In this document: positions 53,549 through 63,711 of the stretch, in pieces
Position numbering within the stretch: position 1 is the stretch's first letter
Layout: each line of letters begins with the position of its first letter
Source of the DNA: Flavobacterium sp. WV_118_3
GTDB taxonomy: Bacteria > Bacteroidota > Bacteroidia > Flavobacteriales > Flavobacteriaceae
Direction of reading: 5' to 3'
Length of the DNA stretch: 64,000 bases
Assembly (NCBI RefSeq): GCF_039778605.1
Contig: NZ_CP156060.1
Location: 3,789,967-3,853,966, forward strand
The notes under the pieces: model-generated
Database searches by the model: none
Told to the model about the DNA's origin: nothing
The model's input: only the letters and a program-made list of their open reading frames with translations
Program-made: the position numbers and the translations under genes

Positions 53549-54334
53549 ATGAAAAGACCGATTCAAATAGCAAATGGGGTGGCATTAGTAATGACCGTTG
53601 TGATTAATTATCTATCCAATTCAGGGGTTTTTAACGGACAAACGATGGCAACAATTTCTGCAAAATACCAAAATCTGTTCACTCCTGCAGGTTACGCATT
53701 TTCAATTTGGGGGCTTATATATTTAGGCCTTTTGGGGTTTGTTGTTTATTATGGACCTTTTACTAAAGCAACTGCGATTAAAGAAAAAATATGTTTGCAA
53801 GTAGGCTGGTGGTTTGTGATTTCCTGTGTTGTAAACTGCTTGTGGGTGCTGGCCTGGTTGTATGAATATACTTTTATCACCATACTGTTAATGCTTTTAC
53901 TTTTTGTATCACTTCTATTGATAATCCGTAATACAAATCAGGTTTTGGAAAAGCCAGATAGCGGAACTACCATTTTTCTGAGAGTGCCTTTCTATATTTA
54001 TTCCGGATGGATTTCTGTAGCCTTGATTGCCAATATAGCAGCTTATCTGAAAAAAATTGGCTGGAATGGTTTCGGAATTTCAGAAACTGTCTGGACTATA
54101 TTAATGTTTGCAGTTGCTGCTTTACTTCATGTAATAATGATCTGGAAGCGGAACATGCCGGTATTTGCAATGGTAGCGGTTTGGGCTTTAATCGCTATAG
54201 CATATGCTAATTATCAGCTCAATTATAGTGTTTATATAGCGGCAGTTATTACAACGGTGTTTATTGCGGTCAACATAATTGTATATTTTGTTCAGAATCT
54301 AAGAATATCGCTTAACCCGAAAGACAGGGTATAA
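53549..54334 (+). CDS. TspO/MBR-like membrane protein
   Basis: A 261-residue membrane protein with about eight hydrophobic helices. The segment FTPAGYAFSIWGLIYLGLLG, the Trp-rich loops (VGWWFVISCVVNCLWVLAWL, WISVALIANIAAYLKKIGW) and the helix order resemble the larger TspO/MBR-related proteins of Bacteroidota. TspO proteins bind tetrapyrroles and respond to light or oxygen stress; in some bacteria they affect carotenoid gene expression. It is the last gene of the right carotenoid operon. Confidence 0.75.
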   Translation: MKRPIQIANGVALVMTVVINYLSNSGVFNGQTMATISAKYQNLFTPAGYAFSIWGLIYLGLLGFVVYYGPFTKATAIKEKICLQVGWWFVISCVVNCLWVLAWLYEYTFITILLMLLLFVSLLLIIRNTNQVLEKPDSGTTIFLRVPFYIYSGWISVALIANIAAYLKKIGWNGFGISETVWTILMFAVAALLHVIMIWKRNMPVFAMVAVWALIAIAYANYQLNYSVYIAAVITTVFIAVNIIVYFVQNLRISLNPKDRV

Positions 54335-54702
54335 AGGTATAACGAGTAGTGTAAAAACGTCAGGCTTGATTTATAAAGACAACTGTAATGTTGTTAAGCT
54401 ATTCTCTGAAGTAGCTGCTTCAGAGGGTTTATTAAAGGTTTGATAATGATTTTTGTAAATAGCAGCAAAGAAATAAAAACATTGTTTTTTTTGTATTTGC
54501 TTCAAAATAAAATGGTTATCTTTAATAGATGATAATAGTCCTGTATTCGTTTTGAATAAATGGATGTCCAGGCCCGATACTAATGCGCCTCATGAAGAAG
54601 TATCCTTAACTTTTCTGGTATCGTCCGGCTAAAAAACATTACTTTGGAATGTTGTCGTTTGAAAATCAATAGTGTAGCGATAAACCTAAATCAAATTGAC
54701 GT
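54335..54702. other. Intergenic region upstream of the amidohydrolase gene
   Basis: A 368-bp AT-rich stretch without a gene. The imperfect inverted repeat AAGTAGCTGCTTC near 54411 and the sequence TTGTATTTG ... TATCTTTA (54490-54525), which could be a weak -33/-7 pair, are all I can point to. No clear terminator is seen after the TspO-like gene. Confidence 0.35.
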
Positions 54703-56427
54703 ATGAAAAGTATCTCAAAGTATATCCTTCTCTTGTGTGTGTGTTTACTGAGCTGCAAAAAAAACAATGAAGGGGAAGCAATCTATTTTGGCGGATCCAT
54801 TCTTACAATGGAAGATGCTTTACCGGAAGCCGAAGCATTAGTGGTTAAAAATGGGAAAATTATTTTTGTCGGAACCAAAGATAAGGCATCGGAATTTGTG
54901 GGTAAAAGTACCAGACAGATAAACTTGGAAGGAAAAACGTTGCTACCTGGTTTTATTGATGCTCATGGGCATATTACCTCCAGAGCAGGTATGGAACAGG
55001 CTATTGATCTTTCCCCAAGTCCTTATGGAACGGTAAATTCTATTCCGGATCTTCAAGATGTTTTAAAAAACGCGATCAATAAAAACAAGATGTTACCCAC
55101 TTCCCCTCTTTTAGGAAATGGTTATGATGACGCCATCATGACAGAGCACCGGCATCCTAACCGGGAAGAATTGGATGCGGTGAGTACTACAAATCCGATT
55201 ATCGTAGTCCATGCGTCAGGTCATGCGAGTGTCGTAAATAGTGCGATGCTTAAATTGTTGAATATCCCGGAAGATGTAAAAGATCCGGATGGTGGTCATT
55301 ATGGTAGGGATTACAAAACCAATCGCTTGAATGGTAAGTTGGAAGAAAATGCGAGCTTCGCGGCTTTGATCAGACTCACTGAAATGATGCCAAAACCCCA
55401 ACCTTCCGCCGATGGGCTTTCTCAGTCATTAAAAGATTTTATAACGGCTCAGGATGAATGGCTGAGTTATGGACAAACGACCATTTGTGATGGACGGTCT
55501 ATGGGAAATAGTGTAGAGTTGTTGAAGGAGGCGGCAGAAAAAAACCTGCTAAAAGCAGATATTGTTTATTTTCCCGATTTTGAGGCCAATAGAAAAGAAT
55601 GGAAGTCGTTTTTGCCTCATTATATGAAATATGAAAAAAGGCTCAAGTTTGGAGGGTTTAAATTTTCCGACGATGGTTCTCCGCAAGGTAAAACAGCCTG
55701 GTTAACGGAACCTTATCTGATTCCGCCTGAAGGTGAGTCTTCAGGCTATAAAGGCTATCCTATTTTTACAGATGAAACCTTGTATGCAGATTTAAAGACC
55801 ATTTTTGACCGACACATTACCGCTCAACTTCATGTTAATGGCGATGCGGCTATTGATCAGGCATTGCGGATTATAGGGAGGTTAAAAGATGAAGGGGTTT
55901 ACAAACCGGAACTAAGGGCTACCTTAATCCATGTTCAAAACAGCAGACCCGATCATATTGCTAAAATAAAGGCAATCGGCGTAATTCCATCCTATTTCTC
56001 TTCCCATGTCTATTTGTGGGGTGACTGGCATTACAATAGTGTTTTCGGACCAAAAAGAGCCGCGTTTATAAGTCCCGCGAAATCAGCAAAAGAAGCTGGA
56101 ATCATTTTTACCATTCATCACGATTCGCCGGTTACACCTCCTGATCTGCTCACGGGTGTTTATTCTGCTGTAAATCGAATAACACGTTCAGGAATGGTCT
56201 TAGGTCCCAATGAACGTATTAAGGTTATCGATGCTTTGAAAGCGATTACGATTAATGCAGCTTATCAGTATCAGGAAGAAAATGAAAAAGGTTCTCTAAA
56301 GGAAGGGAAATTAGCAGACCTGGTAATTTTAGATCAAAATCCATTAACTATTAACCCGATCAACCTAAGAGATATCCGGGTAGTGGAGACGATTAAAGAA
56401 GGAAAGACGGTTTTCAAAAAAAACTAA
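54703..56427 (+). CDS. Amidohydrolase-family lipoprotein, YtcJ-like
   Basis: A 574-residue protein with a lipoprotein signal (YILLLCVCLLSCKK, Cys18). The metal-dependent hydrolase fold of the YtcJ/Amidohydro_3 type is shown by LLPGFIDAHGHITSRAG (HxH), the lysine region GGFKFSDDGSPQGKTAWL, HVNGDAAIDQAL, LIHVQNS and TIHHDSPVTPPDLLTGV, plus the C-terminal EGKLADLVILDQNPL. It probably hydrolyses an amide or N-acyl substrate in the periplasm; the substrate cannot be told. It is a single-gene unit with no link to its neighbours. Confidence 0.9.
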   Translation: MKSISKYILLLCVCLLSCKKNNEGEAIYFGGSILTMEDALPEAEALVVKNGKIIFVGTKDKASEFVGKSTRQINLEGKTLLPGFIDAHGHITSRAGMEQAIDLSPSPYGTVNSIPDLQDVLKNAINKNKMLPTSPLLGNGYDDAIMTEHRHPNREELDAVSTTNPIIVVHASGHASVVNSAMLKLLNIPEDVKDPDGGHYGRDYKTNRLNGKLEENASFAALIRLTEMMPKPQPSADGLSQSLKDFITAQDEWLSYGQTTICDGRSMGNSVELLKEAAEKNLLKADIVYFPDFEANRKEWKSFLPHYMKYEKRLKFGGFKFSDDGSPQGKTAWLTEPYLIPPEGESSGYKGYPIFTDETLYADLKTIFDRHITAQLHVNGDAAIDQALRIIGRLKDEGVYKPELRATLIHVQNSRPDHIAKIKAIGVIPSYFSSHVYLWGDWHYNSVFGPKRAAFISPAKSAKEAGIIFTIHHDSPVTPPDLLTGVYSAVNRITRSGMVLGPNERIKVIDALKAITINAAYQYQEENEKGSLKEGKLADLVILDQNPLTINPINLRDIRVVETIKEGKTVFKKN

Positions 56428-56883
56428 ATAATTATTTTTAGAGCGCGCTATTGTGTAATTGGTAGCGCCTGTCACTTGTCAGGGAACGGGGTTGTTACTA
56501 GTCGGTTCTTTTCCGGCACTGTTGTTTAATATTGTAGCTCAGAAATCGTATGCTGTATCGACAGATAGTGGTTTTGCTTTAGATTTATTGATGATAGCTA
56601 AGATTTTTGGGGATATTTCTTTACCTGTGCTGAACCAACGTAATTGTGTTGTTTTAGGTTGATCAATTTTTAAGATTTTCGACGGGCTTTGACTTTATCG
56701 ATTGGTTTGAACATAGCCGGATAAGAGTTGTTGTTTAAGTTGTGTAGTGTGTTGGAAATCAGTTGTGTTTTATAGAGAGTGACCGGAATGAAATACTGCC
56801 ATTAAGGTTACTTTTTTTGGTTTTAAATATGCAAGCGAAATTACATTATCAGGAATAGATGTGGAAACATCGGGATATAAAAC
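56428..56883. other. Intergenic region with a degenerate tRNA-like sequence
   Basis: Positions ~56441-56520 contain GTGTAATTGGTAGCGC, which can fold as a D-arm, CCTG ... CAGG as a poor anticodon arm, and GTCGGTTCTTTTCCGGC, which folds as a T-arm. The acceptor ends do not pair, so this is probably a tRNA relic, not a working gene. The remaining ~360 bp show no gene; a 67-codon frame (56459-56662) lies over the relic and is not convincing. Confidence 0.35.
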
Positions 56884-56914
56884 AAAAAAGCTCCAAACAT
56901 CGTTTGGAGCTTTT
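56884..56914 (-). terminator. Terminator behind the tRNA pair
   Basis: AAAAAAGCTCCAAAC with GTTTGGAGCTTTT, followed on the minus strand by a T-run. It lies 2 bp after the 3' end of tRNA-Leu. Confidence 0.82.
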
Positions 56915-56915
56915 G

Positions 56916-57001
56916 TACTCAAGGCGGGACTTGAACCCGCACGAACATTACTGTTCACTGGATTTTAAGTCCAGCGTGTCTACCAATTCCACCACTCGAG
57001 C
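56916..57001 (-). tRNA. tRNA-Leu (anticodon TAA)
   Basis: An 86-nt class II tRNA. Acceptor GCTCGAG pairs with CTTGAGT (first pair G-U). The D-arm contains GGTAGACAC. The anticodon loop is CTTAAAA (anticodon TAA) between CTGGA and TCCAG. The long variable arm (TGAACAGTAATGTTCG) is present, and the T-arm is GCGGGTTCAAGTCCCGC. CCA is not encoded. Confidence 0.95.
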
Positions 57002-57017
57002 ATTAATAAGGTAGTTG

Positions 57018-57090
57018 AGCGAAAAACGGGGTTCGAACCCGCGACCTCAACCTTGGCAAGGTTGCGCTCTACCAACTGAGCTATTTTCGC
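57018..57090 (-). tRNA. tRNA-Gly (anticodon GCC)
   Basis: A 73-nt tRNA. Acceptor GCGAAAA with TTTTCGC, D-arm GCTCAGTTGGTAGAGC, anticodon loop CTTGCCA between CAACC and AGGTTG, T-arm GCGGGTTCGAACCCCGT. CCA is not encoded. It lies 16 bp upstream of tRNA-Leu and both are probably one transcript. Confidence 0.96.
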
Positions 57091-57235
57091 ATTTTATTTT
57101 TTCTTAGAACGTCGCTATACTTGTTCTGTATTGCGGATGCAAATTTAGTACATAAATCTAATTATACAAGTCTTTTCCTGAAAAAAAATAAAATCTTTTT
57201 TTAATGTATTGATAACCTTTAGGTTAATTATGGAA

Positions 57236-59842
57236 TTATTTTTTGGTCAGCATTCGTTTGATCTCGTTCAACTTCATCAGAGCTTCCACGGGCGTTAGCG
57301 TATTGATATCCGTATTGAGAATTTCTTCCTTGATTTCTTCCAATAACGGATCGTCCAGACTAAAAATACTCAGCTGCATTTCGTCTTTATCCGACTTTAT
57401 ACCAGCCAAAGCTTCGCTCGAATGATCCTTTTCAAGCTTTTTAAGCAGTTTCTGAGCCTTCTGGATCACCGTTTGTGGCATTCCGGCCATCTTGGCCACA
57501 TGGATACCAAAACTATGCGCACTGCCGCCTTTTACAAGCTTACGGATAAAAAGTACGTTGTCTTTTAATTCCTTTACCGAAACGTTGAAATTCTGAATGC
57601 CGTCAAAGATCACTTCCATTTCGTTTAACTCGTGGTAATGGGTGGCAAACAGCGTCTTTGGTTTTGCCGGATGTTCGTGAAGGTACTCCGCAATCGCCCA
57701 CGCAATCGAAATACCGTCGTACGTACTCGTTCCACGGCCAATTTCGTCCAGTAATACCAGACTTCGATCGGAAATATTGTTCAGAATGGAGGCCGTTTCG
57801 TTCATTTCGACCATAAAAGTCGATTCGCCCATCGAAATGTTATCCGACGCGCCAACACGGGTAAAGATCTTATCGACAATTCCCATTCGGACACTTTCGG
57901 CCGGAACAAAGCTTCCCATTTGTGCTAACAATACAATCAAGGCTGTCTGACGTAAAATAGCCGATTTACCGGACATATTCGGACCGGTGATCATAATGAT
58001 CTGTTGGGCTTTGTTGTCCAGAAAAACATCGTTGGCAATATACGGAACGCCAATCGGTAGTTGCTTTTCAATAACCGGGTGACGACCGTTTGTAATTTCC
58101 AACTCAAAACTTTCGTCAATTGTCGGTTGAATATAATGATTCTCGATCGCCAATTGCGAAAAAGAAGTCAAACAGTCCAGTTGTGCAACCAGATTGGCGT
58201 TTACCTGTACCGCTTTGATATAGGTCGATACCCATAATACCAGTTGCTCGAACAATTCCAGTTCCAGTTTGTAAATCTTTTCCTCGGCTCCCAAAATCTT
58301 ACTTTCGTATTCTTTTAGCTCTTCGGTGATATAACGCTCGGCATTGACCAGCGTTTGCTTGCGGATCCATTCGGACGGAACTTTGTCTTTATGGGTGTTT
58401 CGGACTTCGATATAATACCCGAATACATTGTTAAAGGATACTTTTAACGACGGAATACCGGTTTTTTCGCTTTCACGGGTTTCCAAAGCTTCCAGATATT
58501 CTTTTCCGGAAAAAGCAATACGACGCAGTTCGTCCAGTTCGTCGTGGATTCCGGTCGCAATAGCGTTGCCTTTATTGATCGCTACCGGAGCATCGGGATT
58601 CAGGTTGGCTTTGATTTTCTCGCGTAATACATCACACGAATGTAGTTTTTCGCCAATGTTTTTGACCGATGGGTTGCTGCTTTCCTGAGCGATGGTCTTA
58701 ATCGGAATAATCGCATCCAGAGAATTACACAGGTAAATCAACTCACGCGGACTTACTTTTCCGGTGGCGACTTTCGAAATCAAACGTTCCAGATCGGAGA
58801 TTTGTTTGATCTGGTATTGTACTTTTTGTAATTCCTCCTGATTGTCTTTAAAATAGGCTACCACATTATGGCGCTCTTTTACCCGATCGGCATCTTTTAA
58901 CGGAAGTGCCAGCCAGCGTTTTAACAAACGACTTCCCATAGGCGAAAGCGTTCGGTCGATCACATCAAGTAAGGTCACGGCATTGGGATTCGTACTATGG
59001 TACAATTCCAGATTGCGAATCGTAAAGCGATCCATCCAAACATAGGCGTCTTCGGCTATACGATGAATGGAGGTAATGTGTTGTATTTTATTGTGTTGTG
59101 TTTCAGACAGGTAATATAAAATCGCACCCGAGGCAATTAAACCTTCGGGAAGTTCGTCTACGCCAAATCCTTTTAGAGAGTTGGACTGAAAATGATTGGT
59201 TAGCGTTTCAAAGGCATAATCTTCCTTGTAAATCCAGTCTTCCAGAAAGAAAGCATGAAAATGCTCGCCAAAAGTTTCTTTAAACTGATTTTTATGATTT
59301 TTGGGTACCAGAATTTCACTCGGGCTAAAATTTTGAAGCAGCTTGTCGATATACTCGGCATTTCCTTGTGAGGTTAAAAATTCACCGGTCGATACATCCA
59401 AAAAAGAAATACCTAATGTTTTTTTGCCAAAGTGTACCGAAGCCAAAAAGTTGTTCGATTTGGAATGCAATACTTCATCGTTTAAAGCAACTCCGGGTGT
59501 AACCAGTTCGGTAACTCCGCGTTTTACGATCGTTTTAGTCATTTTCGGATCTTCCAGCTGGTCGCAAATGGCTACGCGTAGTCCGGCTTTTACCAGTTTT
59601 GGGAGATAGGTGTTTAACGAGTGATGCGGGAATCCGGCCAATGCAGTTTCCGAATCCGATCCGGCACCGCGTTTGGTTAAGGTAATGCCTAAAATTTGAG
59701 ACGCACGAACGGCATCATCACCAAAAGTTTCGTAAAAATCGCCCACGCGGAACAACAAACAGGCATCGGGATATTTTCGCTTGATCTCATTGTATTGCTT
59801 CATTAAAGGGGTTTCCTTCGGTGTTTTTTCTTTTGTTGACAA
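57236..59842 (-). CDS. mutS: DNA mismatch repair protein MutS
   Basis: An 868-residue protein of full MutS length. The N-terminal mismatch-binding motif is [16 protein letters not shown] with the Phe-x-Glu (FYE) that stacks on the mispair. The ATPase has Walker [17 protein letters not shown], Walker [17 protein letters not shown] and the signature [16 protein letters not shown]. The HTH end [14 protein letters not shown] is also present. It recognises base mismatches and recruits MutL. The gene is transcribed towards the tRNA genes; the ATG at 59842 fits the usual start. The upstream neighbour is divergent, 146 bp away. Confidence 0.98.
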   Translation of the reverse strand: MSTKEKTPKETPLMKQYNEIKRKYPDACLLFRVGDFYETFGDDAVRASQILGITLTKRGAGSDSETALAGFPHHSLNTYLPKLVKAGLRVAICDQLEDPKMTKTIVKRGVTELVTPGVALNDEVLHSKSNNFLASVHFGKKTLGISFLDVSTGEFLTSQGNAEYIDKLLQNFSPSEILVPKNHKNQFKETFGEHFHAFFLEDWIYKEDYAFETLTNHFQSNSLKGFGVDELPEGLIASGAILYYLSETQHNKIQHITSIHRIAEDAYVWMDRFTIRNLELYHSTNPNAVTLLDVIDRTLSPMGSRLLKRWLALPLKDADRVKERHNVVAYFKDNQEELQKVQYQIKQISDLERLISKVATGKVSPRELIYLCNSLDAIIPIKTIAQESSNPSVKNIGEKLHSCDVLREKIKANLNPDAPVAINKGNAIATGIHDELDELRRIAFSGKEYLEALETRESEKTGIPSLKVSFNNVFGYYIEVRNTHKDKVPSEWIRKQTLVNAERYITEELKEYESKILGAEEKIYKLELELFEQLVLWVSTYIKAVQVNANLVAQLDCLTSFSQLAIENHYIQPTIDESFELEITNGRHPVIEKQLPIGVPYIANDVFLDNKAQQIIMITGPNMSGKSAILRQTALIVLLAQMGSFVPAESVRMGIVDKIFTRVGASDNISMGESTFMVEMNETASILNNISDRSLVLLDEIGRGTSTYDGISIAWAIAEYLHEHPAKPKTLFATHYHELNEMEVIFDGIQNFNVSVKELKDNVLFIRKLVKGGSAHSFGIHVAKMAGMPQTVIQKAQKLLKKLEKDHSSEALAGIKSDKDEMQLSIFSLDDPLLEEIKEEILNTDINTLTPVEALMKLNEIKRMLTKK

Positions 59843-59988
59843 GGCTTTTCGATTTTATGTTTTGTAAAAAGCGAAAGTAAGGATTTTTTAGAAAAAGTAA
59901 AGGGGACAATCCGAACTTAATGTTTGTCATAAAGCCGGTTTACTATCGGATTTTATGATTAATTTTGCCGTTTAGTATTTGAAAAAAG

Positions 59989-60525
59989 ATGAGAAAACTA
60001 GCGAATAGCGAATTAGAGCGAAAAAATATATCCGAATTCAAGGAAGCCAATAAAACACCGATTATTATTGTATTGGATGATATCCGGAGTTTACACAATA
60101 TCGGATCGGTTTTTAGAACGGCGGATGCCTTCCTGATTGAAAAGATTTATCTGTGCGGGATTACGGCGACGCCTCCGAATAAGGAAATTCACAAGACGGC
60201 TTTAGGGGCGACCGATACGGTAGCCTGGGAATATGCAAAAGATGTATTGGAAGTGATCGGAAATCTGAAAAAGGAAAAGGTGTCGGTTTTTGCCATCGAA
60301 CAGGTGGAACATTCGGTATTCTTACAGGATTTTATTCCGGAAGCGGGTATCAAATACGCACTGGTTTTTGGAAATGAGGTAAAAGGTGTCGCGCAACAGG
60401 CCATTGATGCGGCCGACGGAACAATCGAAATCCCGCAATTGGGAACCAAACATTCGTTAAATATTTCGGTTAGCGCCGGAATTGTGGTTTGGGATTTGTT
60501 CCGAAAAATGCAGTTCGGAGCTTAG
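59989..60525 (+). CDS. SpoU/TrmH-family RNA methyltransferase
   Basis: A 178-residue protein with the three SPOUT motifs: DDIRSLHNIGSVFRTADAF (motif 1), LVFGNEVKGV (motif 2), IEIPQLGTKHSLNISVSAG (motif 3, knot). It methylates a 2'-OH in tRNA or rRNA using AdoMet. There is no N-terminal substrate domain, as in the short TrmH-like/TrmL-size proteins; the target position is unknown. Its stop codon overlaps the convergent folK-dNK gene by 4 bp. Confidence 0.92.
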   Translation: MRKLANSELERKNISEFKEANKTPIIIVLDDIRSLHNIGSVFRTADAFLIEKIYLCGITATPPNKEIHKTALGATDTVAWEYAKDVLEVIGNLKKEKVSVFAIEQVEHSVFLQDFIPEAGIKYALVFGNEVKGVAQQAIDAADGTIEIPQLGTKHSLNISVSAGIVVWDLFRKMQFGA

Positions 60526-61658
60526 GCTTTTATTTTTGCGGAAATCATTTCCAGAATCTGAAGGTAGTCTTCCTGATTCTCTACAAAGTCATAATCGGAC
60601 ACATCGATAATTAATACGTTGAGGTTACTTTGCGATTTGATATAATCCAGGTAACCTCTGTTTATTTTGTCTAAATACTCCGCCGGAATTTCCTGTTCGT
60701 ACGAACGACCTCTTTTGCGGATGTTTTCCAACAGGCGCGGGGTGTTCTGATACAGGTACACATACAATCCGGGTTTGGGCATTTCTTTATAAATGATGTC
60801 AAACATCGTTTTGTACAACCGGAATTCGTCTTCGCCCAAGGTTACTTTGGCAAAAATCAACGATTTAAAAATATGATAGTCGGCGACAATAAAGTCTTTA
60901 AATAAGTCAAATTGTGCCAGGTCGTCGGACAATTGTAAATAGCGATCGGCCAAAAAAGACATTTCCAACGGAAACGCATAACGCGCCTGATCTTTGTAAA
61001 ATTTAGGAAGAAACGGATTGTCGGCAAAACCTTCCAGAATTAATTTAGCATTAAAGTCTTCCGAAATCTTCGTGGCGAGGGTGGTTTTTCCGGCGCCAAT
61101 GTTGCCTTCTATCGCGATATAGTTAAAATGTTGCAGTTCGAATTTTTCAATAGGCGAAACCAGATTGCCTACTACGGTACACGTACTGTTGTCGGAAGTA
61201 ATAGCGATTAGTTCGGAAATGCTTTTCTTTAAAACGGGATGCGTCCAATCCAGTTGCAGGTCGTTTAGCGGTTGCAGTACAAACAAACGGTGTTGCATTT
61301 GCGGATGCGGAACCTGTAAATCCGGAGTGTCAATGATCCTTTCGTCACAACTGATGATGTCCAGATCAATGGTACGCGCCTGATAGCCGTCCTGGGTGCT
61401 GCGGATGCGTCCCAGTGTTTTTTCGATGGCGAGTAGCTTTTCCAGTACGGTTTCGACCGGTCGATGCGTGTGAAGTACCAGTGCGCAATTGTAAAAGGCA
61501 TCACTTTCAAATCCCCATGATGGCGTTTCGTAAAGTCGTGATAAACGGATAACGGTGCCTATGTTTTTATGAATCAGGGTAATGGCGTTTTGAATGTTTT
61601 CAATACGGTTTCCCTGGTTGCTTCCTAATGATATTACTACTTGATTCTGACTGCGCAT
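60522..61658 (-). CDS. folK: FolK fused to a deoxynucleoside kinase
   Basis: A 378-residue two-domain protein. Residues ~5-155 are 6-hydroxymethyl-dihydropterin pyrophosphokinase (VISLGSNQGNRIENIQNAI, YETPSWGFESDAFYN, ARTIDLDIISCDERI, VPHPQMQHRLFVLQPL), the folate-pathway step before dihydropteroate synthase. Residues ~172-378 are a deoxynucleoside kinase (P-loop YIAIEGNIGAGKTT, lid KRGRSYEQEIPAEYLDKI). The fusion is seen in other Flavobacteria and couples folate and deoxynucleotide salvage on one chain. The gene is monocistronic. Confidence 0.94.
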   Translation of the reverse strand: MRSQNQVVISLGSNQGNRIENIQNAITLIHKNIGTVIRLSRLYETPSWGFESDAFYNCALVLHTHRPVETVLEKLLAIEKTLGRIRSTQDGYQARTIDLDIISCDERIIDTPDLQVPHPQMQHRLFVLQPLNDLQLDWTHPVLKKSISELIAITSDNSTCTVVGNLVSPIEKFELQHFNYIAIEGNIGAGKTTLATKISEDFNAKLILEGFADNPFLPKFYKDQARYAFPLEMSFLADRYLQLSDDLAQFDLFKDFIVADYHIFKSLIFAKVTLGEDEFRLYKTMFDIIYKEMPKPGLYVYLYQNTPRLLENIRKRGRSYEQEIPAEYLDKINRGYLDYIKSQSNLNVLIIDVSDYDFVENQEDYLQILEMISAKIKA

Positions 61659-61773
61659 ATGGCAAAATAACTAAAAGAATTTTAGAATTGAAGTATATTT
61701 GTTGGAAGTGTTGATAAATTGTTTTGTAACAATTATGGAAAAACACCTACTTATTGTATAAAAAGAAAAAGAA

Positions 61774-63543
61774 ATGAAATTTATAGGAAACGTACTGGCC
61801 ACTATAGTGGGGATATTTGTGTTTTTTATGGTGTTGTTTTTCGGAATTGCGCTGATCAGTGCACTTTTTGGAGGCGATGGCGACAAAGTAAAAATAAAAG
61901 ATAATTCCGTTATCGAACTCGATTTGTCGGAAGTAAAACAGGATTACGGCGGGAAATTCAATTTTGCCGAATTTAATTATTTTAGAGCCCAACACAATGG
62001 TGTGGTGGATGTGTTAAATGCTATTGAAGCGGCTAAGAGTGATGATAAAATCAAAGGAATTTCGATCGTAAACAATACGGCGATGATTGGAATTGCGCAG
62101 CGTAAAGCGGTTCGCGACAAACTGGAAGATTTTAAAAAATCAGGAAAGTTTGTGGTAGCTTATGCGAATGCCTATACGCAAGGGGAATATTACCTGGATT
62201 CCGTTGCTGATACCTTATATGTCAATCCGGTAGGAGAACTGGACTTTAAAGGACTTTCTACCGAAATCTTATTCTTTAAAGATTTCCAGGATAAAACCGG
62301 AGTGAAAATGGAAGTGATCCGTCACGGGAAATATAAAAGTGCTGTGGAGCCGTTTTTAGAAAACGAAATGAGTCCGGCCAATCGGGAACAGATGACCGTT
62401 TTATTGAATTCAATCTGGTCTACCGTTGTGGATGATATTTCCAAAAGCCGTAAAATTCCGGTCGATAGCCTAAATGCGATTGCCGATAATTTGGGTGCCA
62501 GAACGCCGGAATTGGCAAAAGCTAAAAAATTAATCGATAAAATCGCTTATGAAGATGAGTATCATAACGGTATCCGTCGCGCTTTAAAAGTGGAAAAAGA
62601 AGAAGAGTATAATAAAGTAAATATTCTGGATTATGCCCGTAACGTAGCCAATACAAACGCTGACTATGAGACGAAAGATCGTATCGCAATTATTTATGCG
62701 CAGGGAGAAATTCTTTCGGGCGAAGGGGATGTAAGCTATATAGGCGAAGGTTCTATGCGTCGTTCGTTAGAGGATGCGCGTAACGACGATAATGTAAAAG
62801 CAGTGGTTTTACGAATCGACAGTCCGGGCGGTAGCGCTTTGACTTCCGAACTAATCTGGAGAGAAATCGAACTGACGAAAAAGAAAAAACCAGTAGTGGT
62901 TTCTATGGGGAATCTGGCGGCTTCGGGTGGGTATTATATCGCTTGTAATGCCAATACCATTTTTGCCGAACCGAATACCATCACCGGATCAATCGGAGTT
63001 TTTGGAACTTTACCAAACTTTAGTCCGTTGGCTAAAAAAATAGGAATCAATGCCGAGCAGGTAAAAACACACCAAAATGCCTCCGGTTACAGTGTTTTTG
63101 AACCGTTGGAAGAGAATTATAAAAATGTAGTGTTGGAAGGTGTGGAACATATCTATAACACCTTTGTAAGTCGTGTGGCTGCCGGAAGAAAAATGACATT
63201 TGCTCAGGTGGATAGTATCGCTCAGGGACGTGTTTGGGCTGGAAAAGACGCTATTAAAATCGGATTGGTCGATAAAATGGGCGGATTGGATCAGGCTATT
63301 AAACATGCAGCTTCCCTGGCTAAGATAACAGAATACAAAACGGAAGATTATCCGGAATACAACAAAACAATTCAGGATATGCTTCGTGGTTTAACGGGTG
63401 GTGTATCGATGTTCCAAAGCCGTGAAGCCTTGATTAAAGAGCAAATCGGAGAAGAAGGTTATCAGGTAATTGAACAAATCCGAAGAGCGAAACAGCAACG
63501 AGGTGTTCAGGCGTTAATGCCATTCGAATTGGTAATTCAATAA
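61774..63543 (+). CDS. sppA: Signal peptide peptidase SppA (long form)
   Basis: A 589-residue membrane-anchored serine protease of the 67-kDa type. One N-terminal membrane helix (LATIVGIFVFFMVLFFGIAL) is followed by two tandem ClpP-like domains. The general-base lysine lies in HGKYKSAVEPFLE of the first half, and the nucleophile serine in MGNLAASGGYYIACNA of the second half, as expected for the Ser-Lys dyad split over two repeats. It degrades cleaved signal peptides in the membrane. The promoter lies in the 115-bp gap after the divergent folK gene. Confidence 0.95.
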   Translation: MKFIGNVLATIVGIFVFFMVLFFGIALISALFGGDGDKVKIKDNSVIELDLSEVKQDYGGKFNFAEFNYFRAQHNGVVDVLNAIEAAKSDDKIKGISIVNNTAMIGIAQRKAVRDKLEDFKKSGKFVVAYANAYTQGEYYLDSVADTLYVNPVGELDFKGLSTEILFFKDFQDKTGVKMEVIRHGKYKSAVEPFLENEMSPANREQMTVLLNSIWSTVVDDISKSRKIPVDSLNAIADNLGARTPELAKAKKLIDKIAYEDEYHNGIRRALKVEKEEEYNKVNILDYARNVANTNADYETKDRIAIIYAQGEILSGEGDVSYIGEGSMRRSLEDARNDDNVKAVVLRIDSPGGSALTSELIWREIELTKKKKPVVVSMGNLAASGGYYIACNANTIFAEPNTITGSIGVFGTLPNFSPLAKKIGINAEQVKTHQNASGYSVFEPLEENYKNVVLEGVEHIYNTFVSRVAAGRKMTFAQVDSIAQGRVWAGKDAIKIGLVDKMGGLDQAIKHAASLAKITEYKTEDYPEYNKTIQDMLRGLTGGVSMFQSREALIKEQIGEEGYQVIEQIRRAKQQRGVQALMPFELVIQ

Positions 63544-63632
63544 GATCCCGTATTGTAGAGAAATGCTACAAATCCGGGTAAATAGTTCCCGGAAAACAAA
63601 ATAAATACAGTCATTTAATGACTTTTTACTAC

Positions 63633-63672
63633 AAACCAACTTATTTTCTGGTAGCAGGAAATAAGTTGGTTT
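63633..63672 (+). terminator. Rho-independent terminator after sppA
   Basis: A perfect 14-bp stem AAACCAACTTATTT (63633-63646) and AAATAAGTTGGTTT (63659-63672) followed by AATTTTTG. Confidence 0.85.
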
Positions 63673-63711
63673 AATTTTTGTAGTAAATTCGTAAGATAAA
63701 TATTTCGAGTT

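Noticed and set aside
56459..56662. A 67-codon rightward frame after the amidohydrolase gene
   Set aside because: It runs over the tRNA-like relic, lacks a good start and has no recognisable feature.
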